Counted from the first letter of the stretch, positions 25,119-35,877 are shown. The stretch is DNA of 64,000 nucleotides from Tranquillimonas sp964472855 (GCA_964472855.1 CAYYMJ010000002.1:1-64000), one strand, 5' to 3'. Notes: a model not told the origin generated them from the sequence alone. Made by a program: numbers and translations.

Positions 25119-26753
25119 TCAAAGCCCCAGGGACGCCTTGTAAAGCTTGACCTGAGTATCGCGGCCAATCTGGTCCGTGATTTTTTCCCAGGCCGCAGCG
25201 ATCGCGTCGCCGATTTCCTGAGCCGAGCCGTACTGTCCGGCATAGCCTTTGGCCAGCTCGTCTTCCGCAACGGAATAGTATTGGAAGATGCCCGGAATAC
25301 GCGGTTCGATCGCGGCATTGGGGTGGTTGTAGCTGTCGGCGTTCGAACCAAGGTAGTCTTCGATATACGCCCGGTCATAGCCCGCAGCTTCCCACTCGTC
25401 ATACTGGAAGTGCGAATTGCGGTACGGCTGGAACCCGGACGGATAAGCCGACATCCAAAGCGAGATATCCTTGCCGCCCAGATGGGCTGCTGCGCTCCAT
25501 GCCGCTTTGCGCTTCTTGTCGTCACCCTGAACGTTCTTGGTGACATAAACGCCCCAACCCAGATACGCCATGTTCGGCGCTTCGTTGTAGGTGTCTTCCC
25601 AGGCGCCGGTCTGGCTGTTGTAGACGCGGTCAGAACCGGGGTTGATGCCAAAGCCGACGACATCGCCAACAACGGACGTATCCGATGTCCTTGCGTTCGA
25701 CCCGATGTCACCCCACCACATCAACATGGACCCGGTGCCCGCAAGGAACTGCTGGAAACCGGTGGTCCCGGGGTCTGCGTTGATCTGGTCGGCCGGGTAG
25801 GCGCCGGCCTCGATCAGATCAAGAACATCCTGGATCGCCTGAACCCAGGCGGGGTTGTTGACGCGTGGCTTCATGGTGTCGGGATCGAACAGCCATGCCG
25901 GATCGTTCGGGTGCTTGGCATAGGCCGCTGCACGGTTTTCAAGGAAGTAGAAGCCAAAGCCACCCCACCCCTTGAGCGGATCAAGATAGCCATGTGCCGG
26001 CAGGCCCGTCAGCGGATCGTCTTTTCCAATCAGAGCCTTGGATACAGCGTTCACTTCCTGCCAGGTATTCGGCACCGACGCGCCACCAATGGCTCCATCA
26101 CCGAAATAGTCGGTCCGATAGACGAAGGTATGGCAGTCGCCGTCGATGGTGACACGGTATTTCTTGCCGTCCCACGTGCCCACGGGCGGCTGCAAATAGC
26201 TCACGAGGTCATCGGCCTCGATCTGATCTGCAACCCAGGCAGGCATCTCGTCGAGCAGGCCCTTGCCAGCCGTGTCGCCCTCGAACGGGGCGCCCATTTC
26301 GATGATGTCGAAATCGACGGTGCCGGTGGCGATTGCCTGCTGCAGACGCGGGTTGTAATCCGCTTGCGCCAGATCGACCCAATTGATCTTGGCGCCGGTA
26401 TAGGCCTCCCAGGGTTTCAGGAAGCCGCGGAACAGGAAGTTGTGCAGGTTTTGGTTGTTCAGCCCCATGAAGGTAAGCTCGACACCTTCAAATTCGCCCT
26501 GGGCGACACGCTCTTTGGTCGGGCCAAGGGTAAGTTCGCCGACTTTCTGCCAGTCCGCGTCGGTGGGAGAGCCCGCACCGACACCCGGAATTCTGAGGAT
26601 TTCAGCGCGCAATCCAGAGTGGCTGGCAGCGGCAAGCTGTCGGGGCACAAGGCCGCCCATGGCTGCCAGCGCGCCAACGCTTGCAGCACCCTGAAGCATT
26701 TTGCGCCGCCCGATTTGCTTTTGCATGATCGCGTTATAAATTTCGACTTTCAT
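25119..26753 (-). CDS. Tat-exported sugar-binding protein of the ABC importer
   Basis: A 544-residue family 1 extracellular solute-binding protein. The N-terminus has a twin-arginine signal, GRRKMLQGAASVGALAAMGG at residues 15-34, which predicts export in folded form. The mature protein begins near LAAASHSG. It is larger than typical sugar-binding proteins of 400-440 residues and contains conserved FFLENRAAAYAKHP-type and MWWGDIGSN segments. It captures the substrate for the two permeases encoded downstream. Operator site D lies upstream, between this gene and the divergent ATPase gene. The ligand is probably L-fucose or a related sugar or glycoside, judged only from the neighbours. Confidence 0.88.
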   Translation of the reverse strand: MKVEIYNAIMQKQIGRRKMLQGAASVGALAAMGGLVPRQLAAASHSGLRAEILRIPGVGAGSPTDADWQKVGELTLGPTKERVAQGEFEGVELTFMGLNNQNLHNFLFRGFLKPWEAYTGAKINWVDLAQADYNPRLQQAIATGTVDFDIIEMGAPFEGDTAGKGLLDEMPAWVADQIEADDLVSYLQPPVGTWDGKKYRVTIDGDCHTFVYRTDYFGDGAIGGASVPNTWQEVNAVSKALIGKDDPLTGLPAHGYLDPLKGWGGFGFYFLENRAAAYAKHPNDPAWLFDPDTMKPRVNNPAWVQAIQDVLDLIEAGAYPADQINADPGTTGFQQFLAGTGSMLMWWGDIGSNARTSDTSVVGDVVGFGINPGSDRVYNSQTGAWEDTYNEAPNMAYLGWGVYVTKNVQGDDKKRKAAWSAAAHLGGKDISLWMSAYPSGFQPYRNSHFQYDEWEAAGYDRAYIEDYLGSNADSYNHPNAAIEPRIPGIFQYYSVAEDELAKGYAGQYGSAQEIGDAIAAAWEKITDQIGRDTQVKLYKASLGL

Positions 26754-26923
26754 TCGGAATCCTCCCTTTCAGTTTAGTTTCGCCCCGGCGGTTTCTGAAC
26801 CTTGGTGTCGGTATGCTTCGCGGGTCGCCAGGCCGTAAGATAGACACCAAATCGGGGATACCGCGGCCCCAGGACGCGGGTTCTGGATAGACAATGTCCA
26901 GCAATCAGCCGCCTGTCAAGAAC

Positions 26924-26942
26924 TAACATGCTAGTAATGTCA
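26924..26942. promoter_or_regulatory. Operator site D between divergent importer operons
   Basis: TAACATGCTAGTAATGTCA matches sites A-C over ACATGCTAGT. It sits in the 256-base divergent region between the binding-protein gene and the ATPase gene, 68 bases upstream of the ATPase start. I see no other strong feature in that region. Confidence 0.6.
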
Positions 26943-27009
26943 GGTCTGGACATCGCCGCACCTTTGGGCTAGGCGATGTCCGAAGAGAAGGTCAGACATT
27001 GGGTAGGCG

Positions 27010-28077
27010 ATGGCCGAAGTATCCGTCCGGAAATTGTACAAGACATACGGTGATACGGCCGTCATTCATGGGATCGACGTCGAGGTTTCAGACGGCGAGT
27101 TTGTCGTGCTGGTCGGACCGTCAGGCTGCGGAAAATCCACGCTTTTGCGCATGATCGCTGGCCTGGAGGAAATAACCGCGGGCGATGTCACCATCGGAGA
27201 TCGCCGGGTGAACAACTTGTCGCCAAGCGAGCGCGATATCGCGATGGTTTTCCAATCCTACGCGCTTTATCCCCACAAGACAGTCGAAGCCAACATGGGC
27301 TTTTCGCTGAAACTGCGGAAAATGGACAAGGCCGAAATCAGGAAACAGGTGGCCGAGGCGGCAGAAATTCTTGGCCTGACCCCTTTCCTCAAGAGGTATC
27401 CCCGTGCCTTGTCCGGTGGGCAGCGCCAGCGGGTTGCAATGGGGCGGGCGATTGTTCGCAATCCGCAGGTTTTCCTGTTTGACGAGCCGCTGTCGAACCT
27501 GGACGCAAAGCTGCGCGTTCAAATGCGCACGGAAATCAGGGAATTGCATCAGCGGCTGCAAACGACAACCGTCTACGTGACGCACGACCAGATCGAAGCC
27601 ATGACAATGGCCGACAAGATCGTTGTTCTGAATGGCGGCAATGTTGAACAGATCGGCAGCCCGCTGGAGCTTTATGACCACCCCAGGAACAAGTTCGTCG
27701 CCAGCTTTATCGGATCGCCTTCGATGAACTTGCTTGACGGCAAGGTGACGGCTGCCGACGGGGGCACAGCCACGGTTGCGCTTGCCGGAACAACGCTCGA
27801 TGTGCCGGTGCCGGGCGGCGCGACAAAAGGACAAGAGATCACGATCGGCGTGCGGCCCGAGCATCTGAAACTCGCCGACAGCGGCATAAAGGCCAAGGTG
27901 CGCGTGGTGGAACCGACAGGTTCGGAAATTCATGTCATATTACAGGCCGAGGCCCAGGAAATCACCGCTGTTTTCCGCGAGCGTCACAAACTGGTTCCCG
28001 GCGATATCGTGGCGCTGGGGCTCGATCTGGATCAGGCTCACCTGTTTGATGGAGATACTGGCGACCGTCTGGAGTGA
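27010..28077 (+). CDS. ABC transporter ATPase, MalK/UgpC type
   Basis: A 355-residue CUT1 ATPase. Walker A is GPSGCGKST near residue 38, the signature is LSGGQRQRVAMGRA, Walker B is VFLFDEPLSNLDAKLR, and the switch histidine follows in YVTHDQIEAMTMAD. Residues from about 240 to the end form the TOBE/MalK regulatory domain (ITIGVRPEHLKL). It energises the sugar importer whose other components are encoded divergently. It opens the operon that continues with the fucose mutarotase and ribokinase genes, so transport and first-step processing are regulated together. Confidence 0.94.
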   Translation: MAEVSVRKLYKTYGDTAVIHGIDVEVSDGEFVVLVGPSGCGKSTLLRMIAGLEEITAGDVTIGDRRVNNLSPSERDIAMVFQSYALYPHKTVEANMGFSLKLRKMDKAEIRKQVAEAAEILGLTPFLKRYPRALSGGQRQRVAMGRAIVRNPQVFLFDEPLSNLDAKLRVQMRTEIRELHQRLQTTTVYVTHDQIEAMTMADKIVVLNGGNVEQIGSPLELYDHPRNKFVASFIGSPSMNLLDGKVTAADGGTATVALAGTTLDVPVPGGATKGQEITIGVRPEHLKLADSGIKAKVRVVEPTGSEIHVILQAEAQEITAVFRERHKLVPGDIVALGLDLDQAHLFDGDTGDRLE

Positions 28078-28127
28078 CCAGAATCACCAAAGGCGTTTGC
28101 ACGGAAAACACATAGGGAGGCCTGGAA

Positions 28128-28580
28128 ATGCTGAAGGGTATAGATCCGCGATTGAACGCGGATGTGCTTCACTGCCTGCGCGCAATGGGTCACGGCGATG
28201 CGCTGGTAATCTGTGACACGAATTTTCCGGCTGACAGCGTTGCACGGCAAACGGTGCTGGGCGAATTGCTGCGCATGGAAAACCTGACCTGCGCCCAGGC
28301 GATCGGGTCGATTCTGTCGGTCTTTCCGCTGGACACATTTGTCGATGATTTCGCCATGCGGATGGAGGTGGTGGATGCCCCCGACGACATCCCTGACGTG
28401 CAACAGGAAGTGCAGGCGCAGATTGATCTTGTTGAAGGCAAACCTCGCAAGATGGCCGGCGTCGAGCGATTTGCCTTTTACGATCTGGCAAGGGACTCTT
28501 ACGCGGTCATCCAGACCGGCGAGCGCAGATTCTACGGATGTTTCGTGCTGCGCAAAGGTGTTGTCGGGCCGGACGAATGA
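28128..28580 (+). CDS. fucU: L-fucose mutarotase (RbsD/FucU family)
   Basis: A 150-residue RbsD/FucU-family protein that speeds interconversion of sugar anomers. The N-terminal signature LKGIDPRLNADVLHCLRAMGHGDALVICD contains the catalytic-type H22 and D24, and the C-terminal ERFAFYDLARDSYAVIQTGERRFYGCFVLRKGVV matches FucU rather than RbsD. The fucose-type assignment fits the oxidative L-fucose enzymes nearby, whose dehydrogenase prefers one anomer. It overlaps the ribokinase start by four bases (ATGA). A GGGAGG sequence lies before its ATG. Confidence 0.9.
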   Translation: MLKGIDPRLNADVLHCLRAMGHGDALVICDTNFPADSVARQTVLGELLRMENLTCAQAIGSILSVFPLDTFVDDFAMRMEVVDAPDDIPDVQQEVQAQIDLVEGKPRKMAGVERFAFYDLARDSYAVIQTGERRFYGCFVLRKGVVGPDE

Positions 28581-29497
28581 CGCTGGAAGTCATCATACTG
28601 GGTGTCTTTGTGGCCGACACCGCTTACCGCGCCGCGCGCCAGCCCCGCATGGGCGAGACCATTCTGGGCAAAACCTTTGCCCTGGGTCCGGGTGGAAAAG
28701 GGTCCAATCAGGCGGTGGCCGCCGGCATGGCCGGGGCGCCGGTTGGCATCATCACCAAACTGGGCCAGGACCAATTCGCCGATATGGCGATTTCGACCTG
28801 GGACGTTGCCGGGGTCACGTCGTTGGCGACCCGACACGCAGACAGTTACACCGGCGCGGCCTATATCTTTGTTGATGACACCACAGGGGACAATGCAATC
28901 ATTGTCTGTCCCGGCATTGCCAGCACGCTGGCGCCCCGCGACATTGATCGTTGCGCCGCCGAAATCGCGGCCTGCAAGGTGTTCCTGACCCAATTGGAAC
29001 AGCCTTTGGATGTCACCGAATACGCGCTGGCCCGCGCCAGCGCAGCCGGCGCGATCACAATTCTGAACCCGGCGCCAGCAGCAGAATTGCCGGCCTCGAT
29101 GATCGCGCTTTGCGACTATGTGACCCCCAATGAAACCGAGGCAGAGGCCATCACCGGGATTTCCGTGCGCACGCCGGAAGACGCGATTGCCGCCGCGGAA
29201 GTCTTGCTTGAAAAGGGCTGTGGGGCCGCCATCATCACGCTGGGCGACAATGGCTGCGTATATCATGACGGCAAAACCCCGGTTCATGTCCCCGCGATGA
29301 CCAGCGGTCCGGTTTGCGAAACAACCGGGGCCGGCGATGCGTTCAACGGAGGTTTTGCCGCCGCCCTTGCAGAAGGCAGGGTGCCGCTGGATGCCATCAG
29401 ATTCGGCACCGCAACGGCAGCGATATCGGTGACGCGCCCTGGCACCGCGCCGTCGATGCCGGCCCGCGCCGAAATAATTGGCCTGCTTGCGGGCTAG
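28577..29497 (+). CDS. PfkB/ribokinase family sugar kinase
   Basis: A 306-residue PfkB-family kinase. The N-terminal sugar-binding motif is LGPGGKGSNQAVAAGMAGA, the ATP-side region reads YVTPNETEAEAITG and IITLGDNGCVYHDG, and the catalytic base is D254 in TTGAGDAFNGGFAAA. The very start, EVIILGVFVADTAYRA, departs from the usual GSINxD pattern, so ribose may not be the substrate. It is translationally coupled to fucU. It is intact, unlike the truncated PfkB piece at 15.6-16.2 kb, and the two differ in sequence (for example TLGDNGCVYHDG against TLGRDGVAYCAP), so they are paralogues rather than a recent duplication. Confidence 0.9.
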   Translation: MTLEVIILGVFVADTAYRAARQPRMGETILGKTFALGPGGKGSNQAVAAGMAGAPVGIITKLGQDQFADMAISTWDVAGVTSLATRHADSYTGAAYIFVDDTTGDNAIIVCPGIASTLAPRDIDRCAAEIAACKVFLTQLEQPLDVTEYALARASAAGAITILNPAPAAELPASMIALCDYVTPNETEAEAITGISVRTPEDAIAAAEVLLEKGCGAAIITLGDNGCVYHDGKTPVHVPAMTSGPVCETTGAGDAFNGGFAAALAEGRVPLDAIRFGTATAAISVTRPGTAPSMPARAEIIGLLAG

Positions 29498-29685
29498 AGC
29501 CGCAGATTATCCGCCGCAGGCGGTGCACAGTTTCGACGCGAAAGGATGCTGGCCCCGGCGGTTTTCGGGCACCAGCCGGCGGTAAAGCGCGGACGCACCG
29601 AGGTCACGCAAAAACAGGCGGTCCCGCCGGTGCAGTTTTTCCGGCGTCGGCCAGCGCACCCCGGTGGCCCGCGTCAGGCATGCCG

Positions 29686-29717
29686 GCGGCGGGCGCGTGC
29701 TGCGCCCGCCGCTTTCC
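29686..29717. terminator. Strong hairpin between ribokinase and katG genes
   Basis: Perfect 11-base arms GCGGCGGGCGC (29686-29696) and GCGCCCGCCGC (29702-29712) with a five-base loop, followed on the plus strand by TTTCCGTTTCC. It lies 12 bases past the katG stop and 188 bases past the ribokinase stop, so it may serve both directions. The remaining 29498-29685 shows no gene. Confidence 0.65.
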
Positions 29718-29723
29718 GTTTCC

Positions 29724-31901
<2,178 letters not shown>

Positions 31902-32009
31902 GTTCTGCGCTCCTGTCGAGGCCTGTGTTGCCGTTGTCGATACGTGCGAACTGGTCCGAGCCGCCTGTCGCGCACGCGATTTCCGGCGATCCCGTCCCCG
32001 CTGCACGGG

Positions 32010-32025
32010 TTTAGAACCATTCTAA
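32010..32025. promoter_or_regulatory. Irr/ICE-type iron box between katG and lipA
   Basis: TTTAGAACCATTCTAA is an inverted repeat (TTTAGAA-N3-TTCTAA) matching the iron control element bound by the alphaproteobacterial regulator Irr. It lies 109 bases upstream of the katG start and 129 bases upstream of lipA, in a 252-base divergent region. It could act on either gene, both of which make iron-dependent enzymes. Confidence 0.7.
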
Positions 32026-32153
32026 CTTGGCCGGGTGCGGGCGCAACGGGAATTTCCGGCCATGCGCCCGCCGCATCGCGGAATTGCCGGCCGCGGGCTT
32101 GGCACCGGGGCGGAAAGGCTTAGAAGGTGTCGCAGCAAGGGAAATAAGCCGAC

Positions 32154-33101
32154 ATGCGCGATCTGAAGATTCCGTCCGAGCGTCACCCCGAAAAGGCGCA
32201 CCGGCCTGACAACGGCCAGCCGAAAAAGCCGGCCTGGATCCGGGTCAGGGCGCCGTCGGGGCAGGGCTATGCGCAGACCAGGCGGATCATGCGCGACCAC
32301 AACCTGTCGACGGTCTGCGAAGAGGCTGGCTGCCCCAATGTCGGCGAGTGCTGGAGCCAGGGTCACGCGACCATGATGATCATGGGCGAGATCTGCACGC
32401 GCGGCTGCACGTTCTGCAACGTCGCCACCGGGCGGCCCAAGGCGCTGGATGCGTTCGAGCCGGGGCGCGTTGCCGACGCGGTGAAAAAGCTGGGGCTGAA
32501 ACATGTGGTCATCACCTCGGTCGACCGCGACGATGTTGCCGACGGCGGGGCCGAGCATTTCGCCCGGACCATCCGCGCCCTGCGCCGGCAGGCGCCGGAC
32601 ACGACCATCGAGATTCTGACGCCCGATTTCCTGAAATGCGGGCCCGAGGCGCTGGAAACCGTGGTGGCGGCGCGCCCGGACGTGTTCAACCACAATCTGG
32701 AAACCGTGCCGGGGCTGTACCCGTCGGTGCGACCGGGCGCGCGCTATTTTCATTCGCTGCGCCTGTTGCAGCGGGTGAAAGAGCTTGATCCCGGCATGTT
32801 CACCAAGTCGGGCATCATGGTGGGGCTGGGCGAAGACCGCCAGTCGGTGATGCAGGTCATGGATGACATGCGGGCCGCGGACGTGGATTTCCTGACCATC
32901 GGCCAGTATCTGCAGCCGACGCCCAAACATCACCGGGTCGACCGTTTCGTGACCCCGGACGAATTTGCGGGCTATGAAAAGGCGGCCCTGGGCAAGGGGT
33001 TCCTGACGGTGTCGGCGACACCGCTGACGCGGTCGAGCTATCACGCCGGCGACGATTTTGCCCGCCTGCGCGCGGCGCGGCAGGAAAGGCTGGGGCAATG
33101 A
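32154..33101 (+). CDS. lipA: Lipoyl synthase
   Basis: A 315-residue radical-SAM enzyme that inserts two sulfurs into octanoyl groups on lipoyl domains. Both iron-sulfur clusters are represented: the auxiliary cluster cysteines in VCEEAGCPNVGECWSQG, and the radical-SAM CxxxCxxC in EICTRGCTFCNVATGRP. The C-terminal PLTRSSYHAGD contains the serine that ligates the auxiliary cluster. Length is normal. The downstream deaminase gene overlaps it by four bases. A KatG-side Irr box lies upstream, of interest because LipA is a heavy iron-sulfur consumer. Confidence 0.96.
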   Translation: MRDLKIPSERHPEKAHRPDNGQPKKPAWIRVRAPSGQGYAQTRRIMRDHNLSTVCEEAGCPNVGECWSQGHATMMIMGEICTRGCTFCNVATGRPKALDAFEPGRVADAVKKLGLKHVVITSVDRDDVADGGAEHFARTIRALRRQAPDTTIEILTPDFLKCGPEALETVVAARPDVFNHNLETVPGLYPSVRPGARYFHSLRLLQRVKELDPGMFTKSGIMVGLGEDRQSVMQVMDDMRAADVDFLTIGQYLQPTPKHHRVDRFVTPDEFAGYEKAALGKGFLTVSATPLTRSSYHAGDDFARLRAARQERLGQ

Positions 33102-33694
33102 GCGGTGTTGGCGGCCATGACGATGCGACGCTGGCCGCGCGCCTGCTAGAGGTGCTGGACGACGACATCCTGCCCCTGACCCGGGCCGGGGTAGCGGCGG
33201 GCAACAAGCTGTTTGGCGCCGCGATCCTGCGCAAGTCGGACCTGTCGCTGGTGCTGGCCGAGACCAACAACGAGATCGAGAACCCGCTGTGGCATGGCGA
33301 GATCCATTGCTTGAAGCGGTTTCACGAGCTTGATGACACGCCCGACCCGGCCGGGCTGATCTTTTTGTCGACCCACGAGCCCTGCACGATGTGCCTGTCG
33401 GCGATCACCTGGGCCGGCTTTGACAATTTCTTCTATTTCTTCAGCCACGAAGACAGCCGCGACGCCTTCGCGATTCCGCATGATTTGAAGATTTTGCGGG
33501 AAGTGTTCGGCCTGGAGCCGGGTGGATACCGGCGCGAGAACGCGTTCTGGACCGGGCGCGACATCGCCGGGCTGATTGCCGGGGCGGGCGATCCGGCGCT
33601 GGTTGAACGCGCCGGGCGTATCCGGGCGGCCTATGACCGGCTGAGTGGGATCTACCAGTCAGGCAAGCGCGATAACGCGATCCCGTTGGCCTGA
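33098..33694 (+). CDS. Cytidine/nucleoside deaminase-family zinc enzyme
   Basis: A 198-residue protein of the cytidine deaminase-like superfamily. The zinc and catalytic residues are H and E in LWHGEIHCLKRF and the two cysteines in HEPCTMCLSAITWAGF. The pattern resembles guanine/tRNA-adenosine-type deaminases, but the spacing and the C-terminal half (FYFFSHEDSRDAFAIPHDL) are not those of TadA. The substrate is unknown. It overlaps the lipA stop (ATGA) and is followed by a strong hairpin with a T run, so it ends the lipA operon. Confidence 0.82.
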   Translation: MSGVGGHDDATLAARLLEVLDDDILPLTRAGVAAGNKLFGAAILRKSDLSLVLAETNNEIENPLWHGEIHCLKRFHELDDTPDPAGLIFLSTHEPCTMCLSAITWAGFDNFFYFFSHEDSRDAFAIPHDLKILREVFGLEPGGYRRENAFWTGRDIAGLIAGAGDPALVERAGRIRAAYDRLSGIYQSGKRDNAIPLA

Positions 33695-33735
33695 CGGGCT
33701 GGCATGTTGCGCCGCCTGCGGCGTCGCGCGGGGCA

Positions 33736-33782
33736 GGGGGCCTTTCGCGCATTGCGTGGCAATGCCCGAAAGGCCCCCTTTT
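33736..33782 (+). terminator. Rho-independent terminator after the lipA-deaminase operon
   Basis: Arms GGGGGCCTTTCG (33736-33747) and CGAAAGGCCCCC (33767-33778) pair perfectly, with an inner ATTGC/GCAAT stem, followed by TTTT. It ends transcription 42 bases after the deaminase stop. Confidence 0.8.
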
Positions 33783-33785
33783 GCG

Positions 33786-33828
33786 CCTGCGGCGCGCGCA
33801 AGTATTTCAGGAACGATGAAGACAGGCG
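33786..33828 (+). repeat. REP-like intergenic element, copy 2 (divergent)
   Basis: The stretch after the terminator, including GCGCAAGTATTTCAGGAACG and ATGAAGAC, resembles the tail of the REP-like elements elsewhere in the window (core AGTATTT or ATATTT, then a GA-rich end). The rest of 33829-33963 shows no gene. Confidence 0.45.
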
Positions 33829-33963
33829 GGTGCGCCCATGCCCGGGCCGGGGCGCGCGATGGTCCTTTGGCGCTGGGTTGGCGGTGAAATCGCGGCGGGC
33901 CGCTGGCGCTTTGGCGTGAGCGTCCTTATGTGTCAGCGAATGCGGCGGGGGCGAAGGGCATCC

Positions 33964-35784
33964 ATGAGTTATGATCCGAACGGGCCTGTGGCCCCGCGTG
34001 AAAGTGGCTGGAAAATTGTTGGCAGGGTTGTTCCCTACCTGTGGCCCGAGGGTGTGGGTTGGGTAAGGCGCCGGGTGGTGTTGGCCATGCTGGCGCTGCT
34101 TCTGGCCAAGCTGGTGGCTGTGGGCACGCCGTTTTTCTACAAGGCGGCGGTCGATATGCTGGCCGGCGAAGGCGCGGCCGACCCGGCCTGGATGCTGGGG
34201 GCGGGGGCCGTGGGCCTGACGGTGGCCTATGGCATTGCCCGGCTGATGAACACCGGGTTCCAGCAGTTGCGCGACGTGGTCTTTGCCGCGGTCGGGCAGC
34301 GGGCGTTGCGGCAGCTGGCGCTGGAAACCTTCACGCATATTCACCGCATGTCCATGCGCTATCACATCACCCGCAAGACCGGGGGGCTGAGCCGGATCAT
34401 CGAGCGCGGGGTGAAGGGGGTCGAGTTTCTGCTGCGCTTCCTGCTGTTCTCGATCGGGCCGCTGATCCTGGAACTGCTGATGATCGCCGTGGTGCTGGCC
34501 GTGGTATTCGACGTCTGGTATCTGGCCGTGGTTGCCGTCACCATCGCGCTGTACATATTCTTCACCTTTCGGGTGACCGAGTGGCGGGTCAGGATCCGCC
34601 GGATCATGAACGAGCAGGACACCGACGCCAATCAGAAGGCGATCGACAGCCTGCTGAATTTCGAGACCGTGAAATATTTCGGCGCCGAGGCGCGCGAGGC
34701 CGAGCGCTATGACGGCGCCATACGCCAGTATATCGCCGCGGCGCTGCGCACTTCGTATTCGCTGGCGGCGCTGAATTTCGGACAGGCCTTTCTGATCACG
34801 GCCGGGCTGGTAATCGTGATGGCGATGGCGGCTGTGGGGGTGTCGAACGGCCAGTTGACCACCGGCGATTTCGTGATGGTCAACGCCTACATGATCCAGA
34901 TCACCATGCCGCTGAATTTCCTGGGCACGGTTTATCGCGAGATCCGCCAGTCGCTGGTGGACATGGGCGAGATGTTCGGGCTGCTGGAACAGCCGCCCGA
35001 GGTGCAGGACAAGCCCGGCGCGCCGGCGCTGGCGGTGACGGGGGGGTCGGTCGAGCTGGACGATGTCGTGTTCGGCTACGAGCCCGAGCGGCCGATCCTG
35101 AAGGGTGTGACGCTGCGCGTGCCGGCCGGGCGCACGGTGGCCATCGTCGGGGCGTCGGGGTCGGGCAAGTCGACCGTGGGGCGGCTGTTGTTCCGGTTTT
35201 ATGACGTGTCGGGCGGGGCGGTGCGGATCGACGGGCAGGATATACGCGACATCACCCAGGAGAGCCTGCACGCGCAGATCGGCGTGGTGCCGCAGGACAC
35301 GGTACTGTTCAACGACAGCCTGCGCTATAACATCGCCTATGGCCGCCCCGAGGCCAGTTTTGCCGAGATCGAAGAGGCCGCGCGGGCCGCCAAGCTGCAT
35401 GATTTCATTGCCGACTTGCCGGCGGGCTATGAAACCGCGGTGGGCGAGCGCGGGCTGAAGCTGTCGGGCGGCGAGAAACAGCGGGTGGGCATTGCCCGAA
35501 CGCTGCTGAAGAACCCGCGGATCCTGTTGCTGGACGAGGCCACCAGCGCGCTTGACACCGAGACCGAGCAGTTGATCCAGCAGGAATTGCAGGCCATGGG
35601 CCAAGGGCGCACCGTGCTGACCATCGCGCACCGGTTGTCGACCATTGCCGAAGCTGACGAGATCGTGGTGCTGGAAAACGGCACCATCGTCGAGACCGGC
35701 ACCCACGATCAATTGCTCGCGCGCCACGGGCGTTATCACGCGCTGTGGACGCTGCAGGCGCAGGAAGCCGACGCGGCCGCCTGA
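33964..35784 (+). CDS. Atm1-type ABC exporter (fused permease-ATPase)
   Basis: A 606-residue half-transporter of the ABCB7/Atm1/HMT1 group. It has six membrane helices in residues about 35-310 (for example LAMLALLLAKLVAVGTPFFYKAAVDML) and an ATPase from about 355. Walker A is GASGSGKST, the signature LSGGEKQRVGIART, Walker B ILLLDEATSALD, and the H-loop IAHRLSTI. The RxxxTGxLSRIIERG segment (RKTGGLSRIIERGVKG) is the family marker. Homologues export glutathione-type or sulfur compounds linked to iron-sulfur maturation and metal detoxification. I chose the ATG at 33964 because the 42 codons upstream look like non-coding repeat sequence. It stands alone between two repeat-bearing intergenic regions. 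Confidence 0.93.
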   Translation: MSYDPNGPVAPRESGWKIVGRVVPYLWPEGVGWVRRRVVLAMLALLLAKLVAVGTPFFYKAAVDMLAGEGAADPAWMLGAGAVGLTVAYGIARLMNTGFQQLRDVVFAAVGQRALRQLALETFTHIHRMSMRYHITRKTGGLSRIIERGVKGVEFLLRFLLFSIGPLILELLMIAVVLAVVFDVWYLAVVAVTIALYIFFTFRVTEWRVRIRRIMNEQDTDANQKAIDSLLNFETVKYFGAEAREAERYDGAIRQYIAAALRTSYSLAALNFGQAFLITAGLVIVMAMAAVGVSNGQLTTGDFVMVNAYMIQITMPLNFLGTVYREIRQSLVDMGEMFGLLEQPPEVQDKPGAPALAVTGGSVELDDVVFGYEPERPILKGVTLRVPAGRTVAIVGASGSGKSTVGRLLFRFYDVSGGAVRIDGQDIRDITQESLHAQIGVVPQDTVLFNDSLRYNIAYGRPEASFAEIEEAARAAKLHDFIADLPAGYETAVGERGLKLSGGEKQRVGIARTLLKNPRILLLDEATSALDTETEQLIQQELQAMGQGRTVLTIAHRLSTIAEADEIVVLENGTIVETGTHDQLLARHGRYHALWTLQAQEADAAA

Positions 35785-35877
35785 GGCCGGCGCCCGGTGA
35801 ATTGCGCGCTGCCGCGCCCGCGGTTTTGCGCACGGCGGCGTGACGCGCCGGGCAATGGGGGGCACCGCCGGGCGGGT

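Noticed and set aside
11200..29500. Prophage or integrative element boundaries around the sugar region
   Set aside because: No integrase, transposase, tRNA gene or direct repeat could be found at either end.
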